Source: JABICX01 sp964528765 (lineage in GTDB: Archaea; Nanobdellota; Nanobdellia; UBA10117; JABICX01). From it: a DNA stretch of 38,205 nt. The stretch lies in contig CAZGVA010000002.1 in assembly GCA_964528765.1 (NCBI GenBank), positions 1-38,205 of the forward strand, read 5' to 3'. The position numbers and the translations under genes are program-made. Every line of letters starts with the position of its first letter. Position 1 is the stretch's first letter. Positions 15,251 through 22,637 of the stretch are shown in pieces. The notes below the pieces were generated by a model. The model was not told where the DNA came from, did no database searches, and saw nothing but the letters and a program-made list of their open reading frames with translations.

Positions 15251-16165
15251 TTATTTATTTTCTTGAATATAATTATAAGCAGCTTGAGCTGCATGAGCTC
15301 CCTGAGCTACACCTGTGATTGCTTGCTTAAAATCATAATCTGTGCAATCTCCTGCTCCAAAAGCACCTGAAACATTTGTTTGAGAATGTTTGTTAACAAT
15401 TAATTCGTGTTTCTTATTTAGTTTGCAGCCGATTTTTTCAGCTAATTCGGTTTTTGGAATATATCCAATCTCAACAAAAATTCCATCAAGCTTTAATTCT
15501 TCTGAACTTTTGTATTCTCTGTCAAGAATAACTTGATTTACAAATTGTTTTCCTTGAATTTCTTTAAGATTTGCTTTGTAAATGATTTCAATTTTTTTGT
15601 TTGCTAAAACATTTTTGAAATTTATTGGTTCTGCGCGTAGTTTTTCTCCACGATAAATAATATAAATTTTCTTTGCAAATTGTGCTAGAAGAATTGCTTC
15701 TTTAGCTGCAGAATCTGAGCCACCAATAACTGCAACAGTTTTACCTGCGAAAAGTGGTCCGTCACATGTGCCACAGTAACTTACACCTTTACCTCTGTAC
15801 TCTTTTTCACCTTTAACATCTAGTTGTCGATGAAATGAGCCTGTTGCAAAAAGAACCGTTTTTCCTTCGTATTCGTTTTTTTCAGTTTTAACTTTAAACG
15901 AACTTCTTAGTTTTTTAATATCCTTAGCAGTTTCCTGTTTTATTGTAACTTTTTTGTAAGATTTAGCATGATCAATTATTTTTTGAGTTAACTCTAATGC
16001 TCCAATTTTTTTAAATCCAATATAATTCTCAATATCGTGAGTTTGTTGTAAAAGGCCACCTAGATTTTCAGCAAGAACAAGAACATTTAACTCATATCTA
16101 GCTGCATAAACCGCGGCACCTAAGCCAGCTACACCGCCACCAATAATAACTAAATCATATACCAT
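15251..16165 (-). CDS. trxB: Thioredoxin-disulfide reductase
   Basis: A flavoprotein that reduces thioredoxin-like disulfides with NAD(P)H. It has an N-terminal FAD-binding Rossmann loop (GGGVAGLGAA, 9-18), redox-active CGTC (Cys131, Cys134) followed by DGP, a second nucleotide-binding motif VIGGSDSAAKEA near 146-157, and the C-terminal FAD motif GAGDCTD. The 304-residue length is typical of the low-molecular-weight class. A TATA box (16183-16198) sits at leaderless distance. The thioredoxin partner is not in the window. Confidence 0.94.
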   Translation of the reverse strand: MVYDLVIIGGGVAGLGAAVYAARYELNVLVLAENLGGLLQQTHDIENYIGFKKIGALELTQKIIDHAKSYKKVTIKQETAKDIKKLRSSFKVKTEKNEYEGKTVLFATGSFHRQLDVKGEKEYRGKGVSYCGTCDGPLFAGKTVAVIGGSDSAAKEAILLAQFAKKIYIIYRGEKLRAEPINFKNVLANKKIEIIYKANLKEIQGKQFVNQVILDREYKSSEELKLDGIFVEIGYIPKTELAEKIGCKLNKKHELIVNKHSQTNVSGAFGAGDCTDYDFKQAITGVAQGAHAAQAAYNYIQENK

Positions 16166-16182
16166 AGAATAGAAAATAAGTG

Positions 16183-16198
16183 AAATATAAAAGCTTAA
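16183..16198 (-). promoter_or_regulatory. TATA box for thioredoxin reductase
   Basis: TTAAGCTTTTATATTT on the minus strand, centred about 24 nt upstream of the ATG. It shares AAGCTTTTATA with the dehydrogenase promoter. Confidence 0.55.
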
Positions 16199-16216
16199 TG
16201 GGCGAAATTTACTAAA

Positions 16217-16492
16217 TTATTCTCTAATTTCATATACAGGCAGTTCGTAATGAGTCATACCTGCTGAACCAAAATATGTAGCATTTTCTGCTTCACTTAA
16301 AATTCGCGGAGAAGAATTCACTATCTCTCGGTTGGGATTGACTTGGTCTTCAAGCTTACTAAATGCATTGATAGCTTCCATTGAATCTCTTCGTAGAGTT
16401 TGTCTAGATATATTGCCGCGTTTATTACGTTCATTAAGAAGCGCATCAGCCATTTCCTTTTTGCGTTTTTCTTTTCGTTTTCTTGTACTCAT
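16217..16492 (-). CDS. Small basic hypothetical protein, 91 aa
   Basis: Not recognised. It begins MSTRKRKEKRKKEMADALL, a strongly basic helix, followed by a polar segment and an acidic, less ordered C-terminus ending YEIRE. The basic N-terminus suggests nucleic-acid contact, which is inference only. The frame is open 14 codons further upstream (to 16534), but that extension is hydrophobic and unlike a natural start, while ATG 16492 begins a good sequence. It lies between trxB and tRNA-Arg on the same strand. Confidence 0.55.
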   Translation of the reverse strand: MSTRKRKEKRKKEMADALLNERNKRGNISRQTLRRDSMEAINAFSKLEDQVNPNREIVNSSPRILSEAENATYFGSAGMTHYELPVYEIRE

Positions 16493-16591
16493 ATAACTAA
16501 ACGATAAAAACATTTTTAAAATTATCGTAACCACAGTAGTATTTTAAGAATATAAGCGAGCCCACAAGGATTCGAACCCCGATCAACCGGT

Positions 16592-16650
16592 ATCTTCCCC
16601 CAAATTTTAGTTTCTGGGGTTGGAAGACCTCTTTTTAAAGAGGGATTCCG
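16592..16650 (-). other. tRNA-Arg intron at position 37/38
   Basis: A 59-nt canonical-position intron. It contains an internal hairpin, CCTCTT/AAGAGG (16628-16643), and a second pairing of CTTCC/CCCC segments with GGGGGAAG near its 3' end. Confidence 0.8.
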
Positions 16651-16666
16651 CCGAAGCCGGCCGCAC

Positions 16667-16705
16667 TATACAGCGCTAAACATATTATTTGGGTTTATTT
16701 TAGCG
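16667..16705 (-). other. tRNA-Arg intron in the D-loop
   Basis: About 39 nt. It is bounded by an ATA direct repeat, so the exact cut sites cannot be read from sequence alone. CGCTAAA and TTTAGCG inside it form a 7-bp stem, and GTAT near its 3' end can pair with ATAC at its 5' edge. Confidence 0.75.
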
Positions 16706-16756
16706 TATCCATTATGCTATGGGCCCACATATAGAAATGATTTTAAGGTTTCTTAA

Positions 16757-17731
16757 ATGTTACCTTTCATGTATGATGTTATAATTATCGGTGCAGGTCC
16801 CGCAGGTTGTCGAACTGCCGAATTGTTAGCGAAAGAGAAAAAAGTTCTTGTGATAGAAGAACACTCGGAAATTGGTAAACCGGTTCAATGCACGGGTCTA
16901 ATTTCAAGTCATCTCTTGAAAATCCATCATGATTTGCCAGATTCTGTTGTTCAAAATAAAATTAAAACAGCTAGATTCTTCACACCAAATAAAACAAATT
17001 TTACACTTTCTGTCAAAAAACCCGCGTTAGTTGTTAATCGAGCTAAGCTTGATTCTTGGTTAGAAAATAAAGCAAGAAAATTGGGTGTCAAATTTAAAAT
17101 TAACACAAAATTTGAAAAATTTACGCAGTTGAAAAATAAAATTATGGTTAAGACAAACAAAGGAGATTTTGAATGTAGATATTTAGTTGGAGCAGATGGA
17201 GCACTTTCCAAAGTTCGAGAACAGATGAAGATGGATTTTGAATACAAGCAACAAATTTTTTCCCAGAAAACAAAATCAGGAAAATATAAAGAAGAAGCAG
17301 AACTTCATTTTGGTGGACAATATTTTAATTGGATTGTTCCATTTTCTGAAACACAAGCAAGAATCGGCGGACCATCGAAAGAGCAAAAGTTCAAAGGTGA
17401 ATCTGGAGGAGTAATTAGATATGGATTGCTTCCAACTGCACAAAAAGAAAATATCTTCCTTGTTGGAGATGCAGCACTTCAAGTTAAACCTTTTTCTGGA
17501 GGCGGAGTTGTCTATGGTCAAATTGGAGCACAGTGTCTAGCAGATGCAATCATATGTAAGAAAGACTATAATCATCTTTGGCAAGCAAAATTAAAATGGC
17601 CAATACAGAAAGGTCTTTTGTTTTGCAGATTTTACTCTCTTCCAAATTGTCTAAAGAATTTGTGTTTTGAAATTGTATATAGAATGCGTTTAGAAAAAAT
17701 ACTAGAAAAATTAGATATGGATTTTTACTAA
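16757..17731 (+). CDS. Geranylgeranyl-reductase family FAD protein
   Basis: Most likely saturates isoprenoid double bonds of archaeal membrane lipids (digeranylgeranylglycerophospholipid reductase type). It has the FAD motif IIGAGPAGCRTAELLA near the N-terminus, then QCTGLISSHLL typical of this family, and YLVGADGALSKVR as the DG motif. A substrate-cavity region GQYFNWIVPF corresponds to the family's Y-x-W-x-FP block, and VGDAALQVKPFSGGG is the GD motif. At 324 residues it is somewhat shorter than the usual 390. Start ATG 16757 or ATG 16769. Its stop overlaps the stop of the convergent pseudouridine synthase gene by 3-4 nt. Confidence 0.85.
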   Translation: MLPFMYDVIIIGAGPAGCRTAELLAKEKKVLVIEEHSEIGKPVQCTGLISSHLLKIHHDLPDSVVQNKIKTARFFTPNKTNFTLSVKKPALVVNRAKLDSWLENKARKLGVKFKINTKFEKFTQLKNKIMVKTNKGDFECRYLVGADGALSKVREQMKMDFEYKQQIFSQKTKSGKYKEEAELHFGGQYFNWIVPFSETQARIGGPSKEQKFKGESGGVIRYGLLPTAQKENIFLVGDAALQVKPFSGGGVVYGQIGAQCLADAIICKKDYNHLWQAKLKWPIQKGLLFCRFYSLPNCLKNLCFEIVYRMRLEKILEKLDMDFY

Positions 17732-18405
17732 AGTATTGTTTTGATTTGTTTTGGCGTTAATGTGCAATACTTACCTGTTTCTAATTCACCGATTTTTATT
17801 TCTCCAATTTGAATCCGTTTTAATGTTTTAATTTTATAATTAAACGCATTAAACATACGTCTAACAATTCGATTTTTTCCTTCATGAAGCGTTATTTGAA
17901 CAACAGTCGGACTAATTTGACTTACCTTTGCTGGAGCAGTTTTTCCGTCTTCCAATACTACTCCTTTTGATATCTGATGAAGATGTTCTTCAGAAATTGG
18001 TTGGGTTAATTCAACGTAGTAGGTTTTATTTATGTTGTATCTTGGATGCATAACTTTATTTGCAAAATCACCGTCATTGGTTAATAAAAGTAAACCTGAT
18101 GTATTGTAATCTAAACGACCTATTGGAAACACTCTTGTTTTCAATTTAATATAATACATAATTGTTTTGTATCTAGTATCTTTCAAAGCTGTAACACAAC
18201 CAATTGGTTTGTTAAACATTAGATAAATTTTTTCTTGTTTACTAATTAATTTACCATCAATTGTGATTTTATCTGAATCTTGGGCTTTATTACCTAATGA
18301 AATAATTTTTCCATTAACTTTTACTTTACCTTCTGCAATTAAATCCTCTGCTTTTCTGCGAGAGCAATATCCGTAATTGCTTATTAGTTTTTGAACTCTG
18401 TGCAT
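17728..18405 (-). CDS. RsuA/RluB-family pseudouridine synthase
   Basis: Isomerises a uridine in rRNA. It has an N-terminal S4 RNA-binding domain (RVQKLISNYGYCSRRKAEDLIAEGKVKVNG) and a catalytic domain with GRLDYNTSGLLLLTNDG (Asp99) and the C-terminal KNRIVRRMF motif. At 225 residues it is the usual size. This family is mainly bacterial; archaea normally use TruB/Cbf5 and Pus10, so acquisition from bacteria is likely. Its codon use does not stand out from the neighbours. It is convergent with the GGR-type gene. Confidence 0.93.
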   Translation of the reverse strand: MHRVQKLISNYGYCSRRKAEDLIAEGKVKVNGKIISLGNKAQDSDKITIDGKLISKQEKIYLMFNKPIGCVTALKDTRYKTIMYYIKLKTRVFPIGRLDYNTSGLLLLTNDGDFANKVMHPRYNINKTYYVELTQPISEEHLHQISKGVVLEDGKTAPAKVSQISPTVVQITLHEGKNRIVRRMFNAFNYKIKTLKRIQIGEIKIGELETGKYCTLTPKQIKTIL

Positions 18406-18451
18406 AATATGGGTTATATCGCAGGTAATATAATATTAACTAATTTAACCT

Positions 18452-18613
18452 ATGAATTTGATCCAAAAAAAGAAAGATGACCTAATTGCGTTGCTGACGC
18501 AACGAGATACGTTATTGATTAAGATTACTAACTCGATTTTTGGTGAGTACTTTATTGTTTATATTATGAATAATCTTTTATACATAAAGCCTCCACTTTC
18601 AAAATATTTATAA
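18452..18613 (+). CDS. Possible small ORF, 53 aa
   Basis: An open frame starting MNLIQKKKDDLIALLTQRD, with a charged helical N-terminal half and a hydrophobic AT-rich C-terminal half. An AT-rich element (GTAATATAATATT, from about 18425) lies about 20 nt upstream. Its 3' end overlaps the TATA box of the next gene. It contains a perfect inverted repeat TTGCGT-TGCTG-ACGCAA. It may be coding, or this 229-nt gap may be regulatory sequence only. Confidence 0.28.
   Translation: MNLIQKKKDDLIALLTQRDTLLIKITNSIFGEYFIVYIMNNLLYIKPPLSKYL
18488..18504. repeat. Inverted repeat TTGCGT/ACGCAA
   Basis: Six-base perfect arms with a 5-base centre, GC-richer than its surroundings, about 130 nt upstream of the TrpD-like gene. 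It could be an operator or RNA hairpin. Confidence 0.35.
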
Positions 18614-18618
18614 AATTA
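18605..18618 (+). promoter_or_regulatory. TATA box for the TrpD-like gene
   Basis: TATTTATAAAATTA, centred 24 nt upstream of the ATG at 18635, the distance of a leaderless archaeal promoter. Confidence 0.5.
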
Positions 18619-18634
18619 CGTATTATAGGGTAGT

Positions 18635-19705
18635 ATGAGTCAAGTTGCAGTTCCATTAATTAGGAAACTAATGAGACGGCATCACCTCACTCGTGGTGAA
18701 AGTTTTATCTTGCTTAAAGATTTATTAAAAACCGATATAAATGCTTACCAGTTCCTCGCTTTTTCTGTTGCTTCTCAAACAAAAGGAGAGACACAGGACG
18801 AAATTTTAGGTATGTTCGACGCATTGCAGGATGTTACAGGATTAAATTCAGTTAGTGATAAATCTTTGACAGATATATCTAGTTCAGGTGGAGGCCAATT
18901 AAAGAAAATTAATGTTTCAACTTTGTCTGCCCTAGTTGTTGGAACTCCTGAAAAACCCGTACCTAAACAATCTTTCTGGGGAATTACAAGTGTTAGTGGA
19001 AGTTCTAATACTTTAAATGAAATCGGTATATTTGTTCCGAGTGTAACTTTGGACCTGTTGAATAAAAGTTTAGCAGAAGTAGGTGTTGGTTTTTATCATC
19101 ATCTTCATATGAGTCCAGGTTTGAATAATTTAGTTAGTTTTGGTAATGTTCTTAGAGATGTTGGTGTGAATACACCATTTAATCTAGTTGCACCAATGTA
19201 TACGCCATTGGATTTGAATTATCGTTTATTTGGTATTAATGATGAAAAACAACTTAATTTAATTTCATCTTGTTTTAAAAAAATGGGGTACGAGAACGTG
19301 TGGGTAGTTCATGCAGTAGGTGGCATGGATGAGATATCTAACTTTGGACCAACAAAAATTAAAGGATTTATCGGCGAATCAGAAATAGATGTTATACTTA
19401 ATCCTGAAGATGCAGGAATTACGCGAAGCAGTTATGACCAAGTAAAATCAACGAATATACGTTCAAGTACAGAAGATTTTATGAGGATAGTTTATGGACT
19501 AGAAACCGGCCCAAAACGAGATTTGGTTTTGATTAATAGTGGTGCTGCGCTTTATTTGTCTGGGCAAGCTAAAGACCTTTTTGAAGGAGTTAGTATCGCA
19601 CGAAAAAGATTAGAAAACGGAAGCGTTGGAACCAAATTAACTCGATTAGTAAAAATTATCGGGGATCCTGCTAAGTTGAAGAAGGCAAAGGAGCTTTATT
19701 TGTAA
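18635..19705 (+). CDS. TrpD-like phosphoribosyltransferase homologue, 356 aa
   Basis: Related to anthranilate phosphoribosyltransferase. The N-terminal helical part contains the family's KGETQDEILGMFDAL. A glycine-rich loop follows with DISSSGGGQLKKINVSTLSALV where TrpD has D-x-GTGGD-x(3)-FNIST. Later come VVHAVGGMDEIS and INSGAALYLSG, which correspond to VVHG-x-GLDE and the N-A-A helix. The PRPP-binding GTGGD is degenerate (SSGGGQ), and no other trp genes are nearby, so tryptophan synthesis is unlikely. It may use another acceptor or be a non-catalytic TrpD2-type member. It overlaps the next gene (TAATG), so they are co-translated. Confidence 0.7.
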   Translation: MSQVAVPLIRKLMRRHHLTRGESFILLKDLLKTDINAYQFLAFSVASQTKGETQDEILGMFDALQDVTGLNSVSDKSLTDISSSGGGQLKKINVSTLSALVVGTPEKPVPKQSFWGITSVSGSSNTLNEIGIFVPSVTLDLLNKSLAEVGVGFYHHLHMSPGLNNLVSFGNVLRDVGVNTPFNLVAPMYTPLDLNYRLFGINDEKQLNLISSCFKKMGYENVWVVHAVGGMDEISNFGPTKIKGFIGESEIDVILNPEDAGITRSSYDQVKSTNIRSSTEDFMRIVYGLETGPKRDLVLINSGAALYLSGQAKDLFEGVSIARKRLENGSVGTKLTRLVKIIGDPAKLKKAKELYL

Positions 19706-20490
19706 TGAATCAATTGGCATTTAAAAATAGTGTTTTAAGAAACGCCATTTTATGCCAAGTTATTGAACCGTTAGCAGATAAACCTGGATGTACTACGAGA
19801 TATGTTGATTCTTCACCCGGAACTAAATTAGAGTATTTTATAGTTTCCGGAGTTAATTCAGGTAGATCATTTTATAATTTAGCAGACCGAATAATTAAAC
19901 AAGGAAGACAACCTCCGAAAATTTTTGATATTGCTTATCAGGCGCAACAAAATAGCATAAGAAATCGTCAAGGTGGCAAAGTTAATTTTGGCGAAATACT
20001 ACTTTTAGTTCCAATTATAGCCGCCCAAACTTTAGAATTTATAGATACAAATTATGCTACAAATATCGATAATATTTTAGATCGGACAGAAAGTGTTTTG
20101 AAAAATACTACTAATGATGATCTTGTTTATTTGGACTTATTTATTGACTTAGCGAGAAAGCAAGCACAAGCATATGCTAAGAAGATTGATAAGGAAAATA
20201 ATTTCGTTGTTTCCGAAAATCTTGCCGGGAAATTTGACAGTGTTTGGTCTGCAGCTAAATCAAATCCACCCAATGGCTTAGCGATAGAGCTAGCAAAGAA
20301 GTACCCTTATACTAAAAAAGCATTTGAAATAATGTCTGCAAATATAGACGAAGGAGTTATTCAAGCAAGTGAAGTTGCATATCAAGAACTTCTGCCTGAA
20401 GTTGGTCGAGCTGACGGAACTGCTGATTTTATTGTAGCTGCAATGTATTTAATCTTTGCAAAATTTCAAACAAAATGTCTTTTTCTTTAG
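19705..20490 (+). CDS. CitG/MdcB-like (triphosphoribosyl-dephospho-CoA synthase family) protein, 261 aa
   Basis: An all-helical protein with CitG-type landmarks: KPGCTTRYVD near 26-35 (family PKPGxV), LEYFIVSG, then GGKVNFGEILLLVPIIAA near 90-107 (family NxGxxLLLxPL) and an acidic LFIDLARKQA segment. CitG moves the triphosphoribosyl group of ATP onto dephospho-CoA. The citrate/malonate lyase genes it normally serves are absent, so its substrate here is unknown. It is coupled to the TrpD-like gene and converges with the RibD-C gene. Confidence 0.65.
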   Translation: MNQLAFKNSVLRNAILCQVIEPLADKPGCTTRYVDSSPGTKLEYFIVSGVNSGRSFYNLADRIIKQGRQPPKIFDIAYQAQQNSIRNRQGGKVNFGEILLLVPIIAAQTLEFIDTNYATNIDNILDRTESVLKNTTNDDLVYLDLFIDLARKQAQAYAKKIDKENNFVVSENLAGKFDSVWSAAKSNPPNGLAIELAKKYPYTKKAFEIMSANIDEGVIQASEVAYQELLPEVGRADGTADFIVAAMYLIFAKFQTKCLFL

Positions 20491-21125
20491 ATTACATGAT
20501 ATTCTAAAAAAATATATCTTCCGATTTGCTGAAAAGAATCTAATTCTAGTTGCTGATTTGTATTTACTTTTTCGAAAACTTTAACCGATGAAGGGTCTAA
20601 ACTTATCGGCATTACAATAAGACTTACTTTGTTTACTAAATTATTATTTAATAATGCTCCATTGAGTCCACCACCACCTTCAACCAGAATTTTATTTATT
20701 CCCAATAATTCTAGTTCTTCTAGAAAATCCGATAAGTTAACTCTGTCCGATTCAGTTTGTATGTATTTTATATCGCGTGATTGAAGTAGTTCTAAATACT
20801 GTGGATTTGTTGATTTATTAACACCTATTATGGTATTTTCAGAACCGTCAAGGAAATGATAATCAATCGGAATTTTAGCAAACGGATCCAAAGTTATACG
20901 AGTAGTATCTCCTTTTTCTTGTAAATGTGAGTTGAGTTTTGGATCGTCTATCAGGACAGTTCCAATTCCCACCATTATTGCGTCATACTCCCTTCTTATT
21001 TGATATTGAAGATCTAATATTTCCTGAGGTACATTTAGTTTTTTTATTAGCGATAAACTGCTCTCACCTCGTTTAGCCGTAATAATTCCATTTATTGAGC
21101 AAGCAGTGAGTATATTAACTTTCAT
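20487..21125 (-). CDS. RibD C-terminal-type reductase (riboflavin/pterin reductase family)
   Basis: A stand-alone NAD(P)H reductase of the RibD-C/DHFR-like fold. Its archaeal relatives reduce 2,5-diamino-6-ribosylamino-pyrimidinone 5'-phosphate in riboflavin/F420 synthesis. It shows the N-terminal strand VNILTACSINGIIT, then REYDAIMVGIGTVLIDDPKLN, which is a strong family signature, and KILVEGGGGLNGALL for NADPH binding. The frame is open 14 codons further (to 21167), but ATG 21125 gives the normal N-terminus. It overlaps the upstream nucleotidyltransferase by 11 nt. The other riboflavin genes are not in the window, so a different pterin-like substrate is possible. Confidence 0.85.
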   Translation of the reverse strand: MKVNILTACSINGIITAKRGESSLSLIKKLNVPQEILDLQYQIRREYDAIMVGIGTVLIDDPKLNSHLQEKGDTTRITLDPFAKIPIDYHFLDGSENTIIGVNKSTNPQYLELLQSRDIKYIQTESDRVNLSDFLEELELLGINKILVEGGGGLNGALLNNNLVNKVSLIVMPISLDPSSVKVFEKVNTNQQLELDSFQQIGRYIFLEYHVI

Positions 21126-21756
21126 TTCGAAAAAATTCATCAACCTGAGCGAGGTCTTCGTAATCATCTATCTCAAATACGGGTGCAGTATATTCAACAA
21201 ATCTTACTTTTTCTCCAGATAAGATTGCTCGATTGATAAAATCATCTGGCGGGCGATCTTCTAGATATTCAAATATTTTTTTTGAATGCACTAAAAAATT
21301 AGGTATACTGAATGTGTATCCGGCATTTCTTGTTACAAAAATTTGAGGAGGGTTCGGTACAAATTTTGCTTTAAATCTCTCAGACTGAACATAAAATAAT
21401 GAAGTACAATATTTTTCTTCTATGTGTGTATCTACTAGTTTTTTGATTAATTTATTATCTGTAAAAAACATATCTCCCGATATCCAAGCGAAGTTATCAT
21501 CAATAATGGATCTTAACGAATAAATATCATCCAATAAGTGCGCATTATCATAAACTCTAACGTCTGCATCAACTTCATCAAAAAAATGCTGAGACATCGG
21601 ATTTGTTATTATGAGCGGCTCAGCGTTTAATTCGTTACTTAGTGCAAGATATCGATTAAGTAAAGTGCGTTCCCCAACCGCCATAAATTGTTTAGGTGTA
21701 TTGTTGGGACCGCGTAGCTTAGTGCTTTGTCCGCCAGCTAGTATAACTAACCGCAT
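21115..21756 (-). CDS. NTP-transferase family nucleotidyltransferase, 213 aa
   Basis: A GT-A-like nucleotidyltransferase with the N-terminal LAGGQSTKLRGPNNTPKQFM signature (G-G-x(2)-T/S-x(2), then P-K) and a metal-binding ISGDMFF. It resembles MobA/IspD/sugar-phosphate nucleotidyltransferases, but no subfamily motif decides the sugar or nucleotide. It is the first gene of a pair with the RibD-C reductase (11-nt overlap), which suggests activation of a small phosphorylated intermediate (inference). The divergent 2H phosphoesterase gene starts 77 nt away. Confidence 0.75.
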   Translation of the reverse strand: MRLVILAGGQSTKLRGPNNTPKQFMAVGERTLLNRYLALSNELNAEPLIITNPMSQHFFDEVDADVRVYDNAHLLDDIYSLRSIIDDNFAWISGDMFFTDNKLIKKLVDTHIEEKYCTSLFYVQSERFKAKFVPNPPQIFVTRNAGYTFSIPNFLVHSKKIFEYLEDRPPDDFINRAILSGEKVRFVEYTAPVFEIDDYEDLAQVDEFFRNES

Positions 21757-21832
21757 TAAGTAACTATCAAGTAAGAGTTATAAGTATATCTTTCATTTGA
21801 AACTCTTTTAAAATCAAATCAATTAGTAAGCC

Positions 21833-22453
21833 ATGGTTGAGAAATATTTCTTTGGATTTAATATTGAAAATCCTTTCAGGAGCGATATTCTAAATATTCG
21901 TTCAGATTTAATAGAAAAAGGCATAGTACGACAAAAGAAAAGATATTTTCCACACGTAACAATATATCCACAAGGTTTTAACGATGAGAAAACACTTATT
22001 AAAATATTCAAGAGTTTATCTTTCTCAGAATTTGAATTAAGCTTTACTAAAATTTATATGAAGCAGTTCTCGAAAAAAATACTTTATTTAGAAGTAAAAA
22101 TTACACCCCAAATACAGAAAATACATAACATTTTTCTTGATAAATTCGCATCTTTGCGTAATAATGCTTTAGCACAAACTATTCTTCAAGAAAAATCAGA
22201 CATGTCTGATAAAAATATCGCACTAATTGAGAAGTACGGTTATCCTTATTGTAGAGACCAATATAGACCACATATAACTTTAGGAACATTCAATGACCTG
22301 AACAAATTGAAAATTGCTACGAAAGCATTTAGCAATATTGAAATTCCAGAATTTTTGTTGATTAAAGAAATAATTTTATTCAAATATAATGAAAAAAATG
22401 ATTTATGGGAAGAGTTAGATAAAATAAAATTAAGTGCCCCCAACGAGATTTGA
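21833..22453 (+). CDS. 2H phosphoesterase (2'-5' RNA ligase-like), 206 aa
   Basis: A two-histidine phosphoesterase with motifs FPHVTIYP (His41, Thr43) and YRPHITLGTF (His147, Thr149), the paired HxT signature of the superfamily. Members hydrolyse or join 2',5'/2',3'-cyclic phosphate ends, often on tRNA halves. Typical ThpR is about 185 residues, so this one is slightly long. Its last 19 nt overlap the 3' end of tRNA-Glu on the other strand. The start ATG 21833 is preceded by an AT-rich stretch. Confidence 0.82.
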   Translation: MVEKYFFGFNIENPFRSDILNIRSDLIEKGIVRQKKRYFPHVTIYPQGFNDEKTLIKIFKSLSFSEFELSFTKIYMKQFSKKILYLEVKITPQIQKIHNIFLDKFASLRNNALAQTILQEKSDMSDKNIALIEKYGYPYCRDQYRPHITLGTFNDLNKLKIATKAFSNIEIPEFLLIKEIILFKYNEKNDLWEELDKIKLSAPNEI

Positions 22454-22509
22454 ACTCGTGTCCTCAGGTCGAGAACCTGAGATGATTGGCCGGACTACAC
22501 CATAGGGGC
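22435..22509 (-). tRNA. tRNA-Glu (anticodon CUC)
   Basis: A 75-nt cloverleaf without intron. Acceptor GCCCCTA pairs with TGGGGGC, discriminator A, no encoded CCA. The anticodon stem TCAGG/CCTGA has loop TTCTCGA, giving CUC. The T-arm is ACGAG-TTCAAAT-CTCGT, and the D-arm GTGTAGTCCGGCCAATCAT is typical of archaeal Glu/Asp tRNAs. It overlaps the 3' end of the convergent 2H phosphoesterase gene by 19 nt. Confidence 0.95.
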
Positions 22510-22530
22510 CTGAGTAATTGCTTTGTTTTT

Positions 22531-22541
22531 TGTTTATAAAC
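22531..22541 (-). promoter_or_regulatory. TATA box for tRNA-Glu
   Basis: GTTTATAAACA on the minus strand, centred about 27 nt upstream of the tRNA 5' end at 22509. The core GTTTATAAAC is palindromic. Confidence 0.55.
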
Positions 22542-22637
22542 TTTTTTAAGAAATGTAGCGTTTTATAATAAGTGAATATTCCTAATAAGTAGTGACGTTA
22601 TCAAAAGTTTTTTAAAGGTATCTTTTTACTTACCAAG

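Larger units (their letters stand above)
16557..16726 (-). tRNA. tRNA-Arg (anticodon UCG) with two introns
   Basis: Unspliced length 170 nt; the mature RNA would be 72 nt. Acceptor GGGCCCA pairs with TGGGCTC, discriminator G, no encoded CCA. The T-arm is CGGGG-TTCGAAT-CCTTG. The anticodon stem GCCGG/CCGGT has loop CTTCGGA, reading UCG. A 59-nt intron (16592-16650) occupies the canonical 37/38 site. The loop bases CTTC can pair with GAAG near the intron 3' end, followed by a 3-nt ATA bulge, as in a bulge-helix-bulge site. A second intron of about 39 nt (16667-16705, edges ambiguous by 3 nt) interrupts the D-loop. Removing it restores the D-arm GCAT-AATGGATA-GTGC. Confidence 0.9.
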
